The notes below the pieces were generated by a model that was not told the origin of the DNA, searched no databases, and saw only the letters and a program-made list of their open reading frames with translations. Below are positions 36,306-43,567 of a stretch of 64,000 bases of DNA, in pieces. Each line of letters starts with the position of its first letter. Position 1 is the first letter of the stretch. The stretch lies in assembly GCA_016713535.1 (NCBI GenBank), contig JADJOY010000018.1, forward strand, positions 209,928 through 273,927. Direction: 5' to 3'. A program made the position numbers and the translations under genes. Origin of the DNA: Deltaproteobacteria bacterium (GTDB lineage Bacteria; JADJOY01).

Positions 36306-37184
36306 ATGAAGCGAGTGATCGGCGGTCTGGGAGCAGCGGCGCTGGCGTTGGTGATGACGGCGGGCTGCGGTGACACCAGCATCAACGACATCGAGACGAT
36401 CACGAATCCCCCCAATCCGGGCGTCGACAAGCTGCTGCCCAAGGAGCGGCTCGGGATCCACTTCCAGCCCAACGGCGGCACCGCCGAGGACATCGACGAG
36501 ATGACCCCGCTGGTGGGGCTCATCCGCACGCTCATCAAGCCGGACGTGAAGGACTACGTCGGGCGCTTGATCGACGGCGCGCCGCCCGAGGCGCGCTTCC
36601 TGGTGATCCTCCCCGAGGAGGACGTCGACCTCAACTTCGTGGCGCGCTACGCGTCCGACCCCAAGGTGGTCGGCTGGGAGCTCGAGAACGAGCCCGAGAA
36701 CTTCCTCGGCTGGACCGCACAGCAGTACGTCGACTGGGTGAAGGGCGTCGCACCGGACGTGCGCAGCGTGATGGGGGGCGGCAAGAAGCTGGTCGCGGCG
36801 GCGACGCGCCCGATGGTCCAGGACTTCCCCAACACCCTCAACTACAACCAGGACATGATCGACGCCGGGCTCCTCGACGAGGTCGACGTGTTCAACATGC
36901 ACGTCTACACCAAGCAGTACGAGAAGGTGCCAGCGGTCGAGAACGTGTACGCCGACGCGCGCGCGGCCGGGAAAGAGGTCTGGGTGACCGAGGTCGGCGA
37001 GAACGACCTCTCCCAGCAGCTCGACTACTTCCTGCAGGTGGTCGAGGTGTACCGCCGCCTCGGCATCGATCCCGAGCGCTGGATCCTCTACGCCTGGAAC
37101 GACGACACCCTCGGCTACTCGCTGAAGGCGCCCGACGGCACCCCGGGGCCGCTGCTCGACGCCATGGTCGCCCGCGACGGCTGA
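36306..37184 (+). CDS. Lipoprotein with clan-A glycoside hydrolase-like TIM barrel
   Basis: 292 residues. Lipobox MTAGC. The barrel holds VVGWELENEPENFLGWT, with the Asn-Glu-Pro typical of the acid/base residue, and KEVWVTEVGENDLS, where the second Glu would be the nucleophile. VFNMHVYTKQYEK is a likely substrate-cleft strand. The exact family is not assigned. An AGGAGGGG ribosome site precedes ATG 36306. A similar type of barrel is found cytoplasmically in the HTH fusion at 20476. Confidence 0.72.
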   Translation: MKRVIGGLGAAALALVMTAGCGDTSINDIETITNPPNPGVDKLLPKERLGIHFQPNGGTAEDIDEMTPLVGLIRTLIKPDVKDYVGRLIDGAPPEARFLVILPEEDVDLNFVARYASDPKVVGWELENEPENFLGWTAQQYVDWVKGVAPDVRSVMGGGKKLVAAATRPMVQDFPNTLNYNQDMIDAGLLDEVDVFNMHVYTKQYEKVPAVENVYADARAAGKEVWVTEVGENDLSQQLDYFLQVVEVYRRLGIDPERWILYAWNDDTLGYSLKAPDGTPGPLLDAMVARDG

Positions 37185-37332
37185 GGTCGGCGCCGGGTCA
37201 CGAGCCTCGTCGCCGTCACCGGCGTCCGTCACGGCGCCCCGGCTCGGGGGCGATCGGCCGGTCTCACTTCCCCGGCCGCGAAAGATCGCGGCCCTCGTCC
37301 ACTCCGCCAGGCCGCGCAGCGCGTGGACGGCG

Positions 37333-37473
37333 CTACCCGTCGTTCGCGGCGTCGGCCGCGCCGCCGAGCTTGGTTGCCCGCTCCGCGAGCACCCCCGCGT
37401 ACTGCGCGTTCGCGCCATGGGCAGGCACCCACCACGGGTCGAAACTCTCTGTGAGATCGGCGGCTTCGGGCAC
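37333..37473 (-). CDS. Small ORF, 46 residues, unknown
   Basis: A GTG-started frame with AGAGGA about 7 bp upstream and an in-frame TAA just above it. The product begins VPEAADLTESFDPWWVPAHG and continues ANAQYAGVLAERATKLGGAA. Codon third positions are mostly G/C as in real genes here, and the composition is not arginine-rich like the antisense shadows. It could be a genuine small protein or the remnant C-terminus of a lost gene. It lies alone in a 413-bp gap. Confidence 0.35.
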   Translation of the reverse strand: MPEAADLTESFDPWWVPAHGANAQYAGVLAERATKLGGAADAANDG

Positions 37474-37597
37474 GGCGGGGTCCTCTGCGCAGAGTTAGCC
37501 GCGGGGCCTCCGGCGCGCACCACGCGGGTAGGGGCCGAGCGGCGCGCCGCTTGCGTTAGGTTCGAGCGATTCACGTCCGCCCCCCGGAGGCCGCCAC

Positions 37598-38611
37598 TTG
37601 AACGCCCCTCCACCGGCCACGAGCGATCGACGCCAGCTCACCGTCCTGTGCCTCGACGACGAGGCGGATCACGCCGAGCTGGTGCGCCGGGCGCTCGCGG
37701 CAATCCCGCACCTCGACTGCGACTTCCACGCCGAGAGCTCGGTCGATGGCGCCATCGAGGTGCTGCGGCGTCAGCCGGTGGACGTGATGTTCCTCGACTA
37801 TCAGCTCGGCACCATCACGGGCGCCGACGTGCTGCGCAGCCTGCGCGCCAGCCACTTCTCGAAGCCGACGGTGATGCTCACCGCGCACGGAAACGAGTAC
37901 GTGGCGGCGAGCTCGGTTCGCGCCGGAGCGGACGAGTACCTGTCGAAGGCCGACATCGGCCCCGATGCCCTGGCGCTGGTGCTGGAGCGGGCCGAGGAGC
38001 ATGCGCGCCTGCGCATCGAGTCGGAGCGCGCCCTCGATCGCGCGCAGCGCCTCGAGGAGATGTCGCGCACGCTGGCGGACGCGGCGCTCTTCTGGTCGGA
38101 GCGGGCGCGACGCGACTCGCTCACCGGAGTGTGGACGCGGGTCGCGTGGGAAGAGGCCGCGGTGCAGGAGATCGAGCGCGCGCTGCGCTTCGGTCACTCC
38201 ACGGCGCTCTGCCTGATCGACGTCGACGCTTTCAAGGCGGTGAACGACGCCGCCGGGCACCTCGCGGGCGACGTCTGCTTGCAGGAGATCGCGCGCTCGC
38301 TGAGCGGCGCGGCGCGCACCATCGACCTGGTGGGGCGCTACGGCGGGGACGAGTTCGTGGTGCTCTTGCCGGAGAGCTCGCTCGGCGGAGGGCTCGCGTT
38401 TGCGGAGCGGCTGCGCCGGTCGATCCACGATCGCTGCATCCAGCCGCCCCGCGCACCGCTCGGCTTCCCGTGCGTGACGGTGAGCGTGGGGGTCGCGGCT
38501 GGCTTGCCCGGGCGCTGGGAAGAGCTGCTCGCGGTAGCGGACCGCGCGCTCTACGAGGCCAAGGGTGCGGGGCACGACCGGGTGTCGGGGCGCGAGCTCG
38601 GTGACGGCTGA
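37598..38611 (+). CDS. Response regulator with diguanylate cyclase (REC-GGDEF)
   Basis: 337 residues. REC domain: CLDDEADHAE acidic pocket, phospho-Asp in VMFLDYQLG, and YLSKAD lysine. A coiled linker (residues about 130-165) leads to an intact GGDEF domain: DSLTGVWTR, LIDVDAFKAVNDAAGH and RYGGDEFVVLLPES. It should make c-di-GMP when phosphorylated. No RxxD inhibitory site was noted. TTG start with GGAGG 7 bp upstream (37586-37590). It heads a signalling run with the ethylene-type receptor, kinase and second regulator. Confidence 0.92.
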   Translation: MNAPPPATSDRRQLTVLCLDDEADHAELVRRALAAIPHLDCDFHAESSVDGAIEVLRRQPVDVMFLDYQLGTITGADVLRSLRASHFSKPTVMLTAHGNEYVAASSVRAGADEYLSKADIGPDALALVLERAEEHARLRIESERALDRAQRLEEMSRTLADAALFWSERARRDSLTGVWTRVAWEEAAVQEIERALRFGHSTALCLIDVDAFKAVNDAAGHLAGDVCLQEIARSLSGAARTIDLVGRYGGDEFVVLLPESSLGGGLAFAERLRRSIHDRCIQPPRAPLGFPCVTVSVGVAAGLPGRWEELLAVADRALYEAKGAGHDRVSGRELGDG

Positions 38612-38686
38612 GTCGGGCCGGACCCCGACGCCGCCGCGGCGCTCGCCCGCCGCGGCGGCGCGCGCTCGAGCGCGGGAGGTGGCGCA

Positions 38687-39286
38687 GTGACCGAGCTCCT
38701 CCTCGGACTGATCGACACCTCGGGCTTCGTGCCGCGCTGGGCGTGCGGCGCGTGGAGTCGCGCGCTCGGCTGGACGCACATCCTCGCGGACCTGGCGGTG
38801 TGGGCCGCTTACACCGCGATCCCGGTGGTTCTCGCGTGGTTCGTGCGCAAGCGCGCGGACGTCCCCTTCCCTCGCATCTTCTGGCTGTTCGGTGCCTTCA
38901 TCTTCTGCTGCGGCTCGGTTCACCTCATCGAGGCGGTGTTGTTCTGGGCGCCCGTCTATCGCCTCGCCGCGGTGACCAAGATTGCGACCGCGGTGGCGTC
39001 GCGGGCCACCGTGCTTGCGTTGCTGCCGATCATTCCGCGCGCGCTCGCGCTGCCCGGGCTGGCGGAGGTCAATGCGGGCCTCGCCGCGGAGGCCGAGCGG
39101 CGTGAGCGGGCCGAGCTCGAGCTTCGGGGCCGGGCCGAGCTCCTCGAACGGGTGAACCGCGTCACCATGGGTCGCGAGCTGCGAACCGCCGCGCTCAAGC
39201 GCGAGGTCAACGACCTGCTCGTGCGCCTCGGCGAGGAGCCGCGCTACGCCGCTACGTTCCCCACCGACTCGTCGACCGTGCGGTGA
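38687..39286 (+). CDS. Stand-alone ethylene-binding-domain receptor protein
   Basis: 199 residues, GTG start with GGGAGG upstream. Three membrane helices carry every copper/ethylene landmark of plant ETR1: Asp35 and Tyr42 (ADLAVWAAYTAIP), Ile45-Pro46, Cys75 and His79 (FCCGSVHLI), and Lys98 (VTKIATAVASRAT); these correspond to ETR1 D25, Y32, I35, P36, C65, H69 and K91. A cytoplasmic coiled coil of about 65 residues ends in GRELRTAALKREVNDLLVRL. It has no kinase domain of its own; the kinase starts 4 bp downstream. Binding of Cu(I) and ethylene is predicted from these residues. Confidence 0.85.
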   Translation: MTELLLGLIDTSGFVPRWACGAWSRALGWTHILADLAVWAAYTAIPVVLAWFVRKRADVPFPRIFWLFGAFIFCCGSVHLIEAVLFWAPVYRLAAVTKIATAVASRATVLALLPIIPRALALPGLAEVNAGLAAEAERRERAELELRGRAELLERVNRVTMGRELRTAALKREVNDLLVRLGEEPRYAATFPTDSSTVR

Positions 39287-39289
39287 GCC

Positions 39290-41311
39290 GTGGCCGTCGC
39301 CGATGTCCTCGTGGCCGACCGTCCCGCTCACGCGCCGCGCCGGGTGCGCGGCGTCGTGCTGGCGTGGATGCTGGGGCTCTCGATCGCCGCGCTGGTCGCC
39401 ACGGTGGTGAGCGAGGTTCACGACTTCCGGCGTCAGGCCGGGGTCCTGGCCGACCGCGTGCGGCTCCTCGGCGACGCGTCCCACGCTCGCGGCGAGGTGC
39501 GCCGGCTGGTGCTCGCGGCGACCCGGCTCGCGGCGGGCAGCTCCGACACCGGGTTGCGCGCGGCGGCCGCGGCCGACCTCGGCGCGGCCATCGCGGAGCT
39601 GCGCCGCTCCGAGGAGACCGCGGTGGCGCCCGCGCCCGCGTCCACGCTGCCGCCGCTGCCGACCGAGCTGCTCTCCGCCTACTACGGCCCGGGCACGAGC
39701 TTGCGACAGGACCTCCACGAGCTGATCGCCAGCGCGGAGGCCCTGGCGACCGCGCCGATCGACGGGACGGGCCGTGCGGCCGAGCTCCTCGCCTACGCTG
39801 GCCTCGCGGGCGCGCGCGAGCTGCTCGACCGCTACGACCTGGTGGTGGGTGCCTACGTCACGCTCCTCGACACGATGGTGCGTGACCTCCGTTCGCTGCG
39901 CTACGTGGGCTTCCTGGCCGCGCATCTGCTGCTGGTCGCGTGGATCGCGTTCCTCTACCAGTGGCTGCTCCGGCGCGTACGCGCCGACGGGCAGCTCCAT
40001 CGCCAGGTGCGCTTGGAGGCGGAGTCGCGTGCGCGCGAGCTCGATGCGGCGCTCGGTGACCTGACGCGCAGCCGGGACGAGGCGCAGCACCTCACGCTGG
40101 CGATGGTGAGCGTCCTCGAGGATCTCTCCGCCGAGCGGGCCAGGCTCGATCGCGAGGTCGGCGAGCGGAGGGTGGCGGAGGAGCGCTTTCGCTCGGTGTT
40201 CGAGGCGTCGCCGGTGGGCAAGCTGCTGGTCGGCCCGAGCGGTACGATCCTGCTCGCCAACGGCGTGGCCGCGGGCCTGCTCGGCTACGCCGGCGATGAG
40301 CTGATCGGCCAGCCCGTCGACGTGCTGGTGCCGGCGCGGCTGCGCGGCGGGCACGCCGCGCATCGGCGGCGCTTCCACGCGGTGCCCGAGGCCCGGCCGA
40401 TGGGCGCGGGGCGACACCTCGTCGCGCAGCGCAAGGACACGAGCGAGGTGCCCGTGGACATCGCCCTCGATCCGATCGCCACGGCGGAGGGGCCGGGAGT
40501 GCTCGCGTCGGTGGTCGACATCACCCACCGGGTACGCTCCGAGCGCGCGCTCGAGCAGGTCAACCGCGAGCTGCGCCGCAAGAACGAGGAGCTCGAGCAG
40601 TTCGTGTACACGGTCTCGCACGATCTGAAGTCGCCGATGGTCACGATCTCGGGCTTCGTCGGCCACATCGCCGGCGACGCCGAGGGGCTCGGCCACGCCG
40701 GGATCGTCGACGCCGCGCGTCGCGTCGAGCGCGCCTGCGTGCGGCTGCGCGAGACCCTCGACGACCTCCTCGAGCTGAGCCGGGCGGGGCGCACCGTGCA
40801 CCAGCCCGAGCGCCTCGAGGTGCGCGCGCTCCTCGAGCGGGTGCTCGAGCCGCACGCCGCGGCGCTCGCCGAGCGCGGCATCCAGCTCGACATCGAGCGG
40901 TCGCTGCCCATGGTCGAGGCCGATCCGCTGCGCCTCGCGGAGGTCTTCGACAACCTGATCGCGAACGCGATCCGCTACGGGTGCACTGGGCCGTCACCGG
41001 TGATCCGGGTCGGTGGGGCGCGGACCGAGGGCGAGGCGCGCTTCTTCGTCGAGGACGAGGGGGCGGGCATTCCTGCCGAGTTCCAGGAGCGGGTGTTCGG
41101 TCTCTTCGTGCGGCTGGCGGCGGGCGGAGAGGGCTCGGGAGTGGGCCTCGCGATCGTGCGGCGGATCGTCGAGGCGCACGGTGGGCGGACGTGGGTCGAG
41201 TCGCCGCCGGCGGGACGCGCACGCGGTACGCGGGCCTGGATCGCGTTCACCGACCCGTTGCTGTCGAGCTGGCAGCGGCGCGCCGCCGCCAAGCTCGTGG
41301 ACGAGGCGTGA
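39290..41311 (+). CDS. PAS-containing sensor histidine kinase
   Basis: 673 residues, GTG start 3 bp after the receptor stop. TM1 at about 22-41, a helical periplasmic domain, TM2 at about 206-226, coiled coil, PAS domain (RFRSVFEASPVGKLLVGPSG), HisKA with YTVSHDLKSPMVTISGF, and a complete HATPase: NLIANAIRYG, DEGAGIP, GSGVGLAIVRRIVEAHGG. The HisKA-HATPase resembles phytochrome-type kinases. It likely receives input both from its own sensor and from the adjacent ethylene-type receptor, and passes phosphate to the next gene (inference). Confidence 0.9.
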   Translation: MAVADVLVADRPAHAPRRVRGVVLAWMLGLSIAALVATVVSEVHDFRRQAGVLADRVRLLGDASHARGEVRRLVLAATRLAAGSSDTGLRAAAAADLGAAIAELRRSEETAVAPAPASTLPPLPTELLSAYYGPGTSLRQDLHELIASAEALATAPIDGTGRAAELLAYAGLAGARELLDRYDLVVGAYVTLLDTMVRDLRSLRYVGFLAAHLLLVAWIAFLYQWLLRRVRADGQLHRQVRLEAESRARELDAALGDLTRSRDEAQHLTLAMVSVLEDLSAERARLDREVGERRVAEERFRSVFEASPVGKLLVGPSGTILLANGVAAGLLGYAGDELIGQPVDVLVPARLRGGHAAHRRRFHAVPEARPMGAGRHLVAQRKDTSEVPVDIALDPIATAEGPGVLASVVDITHRVRSERALEQVNRELRRKNEELEQFVYTVSHDLKSPMVTISGFVGHIAGDAEGLGHAGIVDAARRVERACVRLRETLDDLLELSRAGRTVHQPERLEVRALLERVLEPHAAALAERGIQLDIERSLPMVEADPLRLAEVFDNLIANAIRYGCTGPSPVIRVGGARTEGEARFFVEDEGAGIPAEFQERVFGLFVRLAAGGEGSGVGLAIVRRIVEAHGGRTWVESPPAGRARGTRAWIAFTDPLLSSWQRRAAAKLVDEA

Positions 41312-41312
41312 C

Positions 41313-41771
41313 GTGGCTCGCGAGCGCGCGGAGGGCTCCGAGCCGACCGAGCCGGTGCGATTCCTGCTCGTCGAGGACGACCCCGACCACGCCTGGCTGG
41401 TGCGCCGCGAGTTCGAGCTCCACCGTGCCGACGCGGCGCTCGAGCACGTCGACGACGCGGAGCGGGCCCTCGACCGCCTGCGCGGCGCGGAGCGCTCGCC
41501 GGACGTGCTGCTGGTCGACCTCGACCTGCCGCGCAAGAGCGGCCTCGAGCTGCTCTCGGTGTTGCGCGCGGAGCCGCGCTGGCGGGGGATCCGCGCGGTG
41601 GTGCTCACGACGTCGTCGGCCGACGCGGATCGGCGCCGGGCCTCGGCGCTGGCCGACGGCTTCGTCACCAAGCCCGTCGGCCTGGTCGAGTTCCGGCGCG
41701 TGATCGGTGAGCTGGTCGACCACTGGGTCGACCGCTGCCGGGCGGGCGCCACGGTGGGCTCACCGACGTAG
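41313..41771 (+). CDS. Single-domain response regulator
   Basis: 152 residues, GTG start 1 bp after the kinase stop. REC domain with FLLVEDDPDHAWLVRREFEL, phospho-Asp in VLLVDLDLPRKSGLE, switch Thr/Ser in VVLTTSSADAD and VTKPVGLVEF lysine. No output domain. It resembles Rcp1-type regulators that partner phytochrome-like kinases. It completes the four-gene signalling cluster. Confidence 0.9.
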   Translation: MARERAEGSEPTEPVRFLLVEDDPDHAWLVRREFELHRADAALEHVDDAERALDRLRGAERSPDVLLVDLDLPRKSGLELLSVLRAEPRWRGIRAVVLTTSSADADRRRASALADGFVTKPVGLVEFRRVIGELVDHWVDRCRAGATVGSPT

Positions 41772-41844
41772 GGACGTCGCGTGCGGCGGTCGCCGGAGCC
41801 GGTTGCGAGCGGCGGCCTCCCCCTGTTTCAATGACGCGTTCGGT

Positions 41845-41864
41845 CCGCGCCGCCCGCGGCGCGG
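41845..41864. terminator. Perfect 9-bp hairpin after the signalling operon
   Basis: CCGCGCCGC (41845-41853) pairs with GCGGCGCGG (41856-41864) across CC. It sits between the operon end and the next ribosome site; there is no T-tract. Confidence 0.4.
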
Positions 41865-41900
41865 CCGGTCATCCATCGCTTTCGACGAGGAGAGCTCGAC

Positions 41901-42560
41901 GTGCGGACTTCCAAGAACCTCAAGCCGTGGCTGGGAGTGGTCGTGGCCGTGATCGCGCTCGCGGGGTGCAGCAAGATGTACTACGCGACCTGGGAGAAGC
42001 TCGGGAAGGAGAAGCGCGACCTGCTGCGCGACAACGTCGCGAAGGTCCAGAAGGAGCAGGACGCGGCGCAGGAGCAGTTCAAGGACGCGCTCACCCGTCT
42101 GAAGGAGATGACGGGCTTCCACGGCGGCGAGCTCGAGAAGCAATACGACAAGCTGAAGGCCGACTACGACGACAGCGAGGCGCGCGCAAAGGACGTGCGC
42201 GACCGCATCTCGAAGATCGACTCGATCGCCAACGACCTGTTCAAGGAGTGGGAGGGCGAGATCGAGCAGGTCTCGGAGGCGAGCTACAAGACCACGATGC
42301 GGCGCCAGCTCGACGACACCCGCCGCAAGTACGCGGGCCTCGCCAGCGCCCTGCACCAGTCGGAGGCGAGCATGGACCCGGTGCTGCGCAAGCTGAAGGA
42401 CCAGGTGCTGTTCCTCAAGTCGAGCCTCAACGCCGCGGCGGTGGGCGGCATCGAGGCGCACGCCCGGTCGATCGAGAGCGACATCAACGCGCTGGTGAAG
42501 GACATCCAGAACTCGATCAAGGTCGGCAACGAGTTCATCGCGCAGCTCCCCAAGGAGTGA
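41901..42560 (+). CDS. DUF2959 lipoprotein, coiled coil
   Basis: 219 residues, GTG start with GAGGAGAG upstream. Lipobox LAGC. The mature protein is nearly all helix and starts KMYYATWEKLGKEKRDLL, the DUF2959 opening, followed by ALTRLKEMTGFHGGELEKQY and LFKEWEGEIEQV. Function unknown; probably an envelope structural or stress protein. It is 4 bp from the next gene. Confidence 0.85.
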   Translation: MRTSKNLKPWLGVVVAVIALAGCSKMYYATWEKLGKEKRDLLRDNVAKVQKEQDAAQEQFKDALTRLKEMTGFHGGELEKQYDKLKADYDDSEARAKDVRDRISKIDSIANDLFKEWEGEIEQVSEASYKTTMRRQLDDTRRKYAGLASALHQSEASMDPVLRKLKDQVLFLKSSLNAAAVGGIEAHARSIESDINALVKDIQNSIKVGNEFIAQLPKE

Positions 42561-42564
42561 GGCG

Positions 42565-43473
42565 ATGACGAGCCGTACGCAGCGGGCGTGGATCGCGTGC
42601 GTGATCGTGACGTCGGCCGCGAGCTTTGCGCGCGCCGCCGAGCCGAAGGCCGCGACGAGCGCGACTCCACCCGCCAGTCCGGTCGCCTCGCCCGCGGCCC
42701 AGCCCGCCGACCCGACGGCGGGGCTCACGATCGACCGGCTCGAGTGGTCCGGGCTACCGGCTGGCGCCGAGGTGGTGGTGATCGAGAACGACTACGGCGA
42801 CGTGCGGATCCGGGGGGCCAAGGGCGACGACGTCGTCGAGGCGCACACCGTCGTGCAGCGCCTCGACAGCGCCGGTGAGAAGCTCGTGCTCGCCGTCGAA
42901 CGGATCGGCGCCACGCTCGTGATCCGCGTCGAGTACCCGCCGGCGACTCCGCCCGATCCCATGGCCCGCGCCAGGCGCGAGCGCCACGACCGCGCCGACA
43001 TTGCCGTGTTCGTGACCGACGGCGTGCGCGTCGAAGCGCGGACCCGCGGCGGCATCGTCCACGTCAAGGGGTTCAAGGGCGACGGAATCGACGCGCAGAC
43101 CGATACCGGCGCCATCCGGATCGTCGCCGAGAAGAGCGTGCGCGCGCGCAGCACCAGCGGCCCGATCCACGTGCTCGTCCGGGAGCCCGAGGGCCAGCGG
43201 TCGATGTGGCTCGAGAGCGAGTCCGGCTCGATCGAGGCCGAGCTGCCGCCCGAGGCGGACCTGGACGTGCGGGTTCGCACCGGAGGCAAGGTCGAGCTGG
43301 GCTATCCAGCGAAGGTCGAATCGAAGGACGGCCGGAGTCGTGCGAGCTTCGAGCTCGGCAAGGGCGATCGGGTGCTCGTGGTAGAGAGCAGGTCGGGTGA
43401 CGTCCGGATCGCGCCTGCACCGGCGTGGAAGCCCGAGCCCGGCCAACAGCGCGAGCGCGAACCGGACGAGTGA
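42565..43473 (+). CDS. Secreted DUF4097-type beta-strand protein
   Basis: 302 residues. Signal peptide ending SFARAAE, a Pro/Ala linker, then a right-handed-repeat-like beta domain: VVIENDYGDVRIRGAKG, VEARTRGGIVHVKGFKG, IDAQTDTGAIRIVAEK and VVESRSGDVRIAP. The recurring pattern S/T-x-G-x-I/V-x-V marks the adhesin-like DUF4097/GlyGly-type solenoid. Role unknown, probably in the periplasm or on the surface. Confidence 0.8.
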   Translation: MTSRTQRAWIACVIVTSAASFARAAEPKAATSATPPASPVASPAAQPADPTAGLTIDRLEWSGLPAGAEVVVIENDYGDVRIRGAKGDDVVEAHTVVQRLDSAGEKLVLAVERIGATLVIRVEYPPATPPDPMARARRERHDRADIAVFVTDGVRVEARTRGGIVHVKGFKGDGIDAQTDTGAIRIVAEKSVRARSTSGPIHVLVREPEGQRSMWLESESGSIEAELPPEADLDVRVRTGGKVELGYPAKVESKDGRSRASFELGKGDRVLVVESRSGDVRIAPAPAWKPEPGQQREREPDE

Positions 43474-43567
43474 GCGAGGGATGGGGCGCGCCGGATCGTG
43501 TGGATCGCGGCGGCACGGGGGACGAGCGTCGCGCCACGGGCGCGGCGCGAGGGACGAGGGGGCTGGC

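Noticed and set aside
37571-40855. Reverse open frame of more than 1000 codons opposite the signalling operon
   Set aside because: High GC leaves antisense frames open. The forward frames carry REC, GGDEF, ethylene-binding and PAS motifs; this one is low-complexity.
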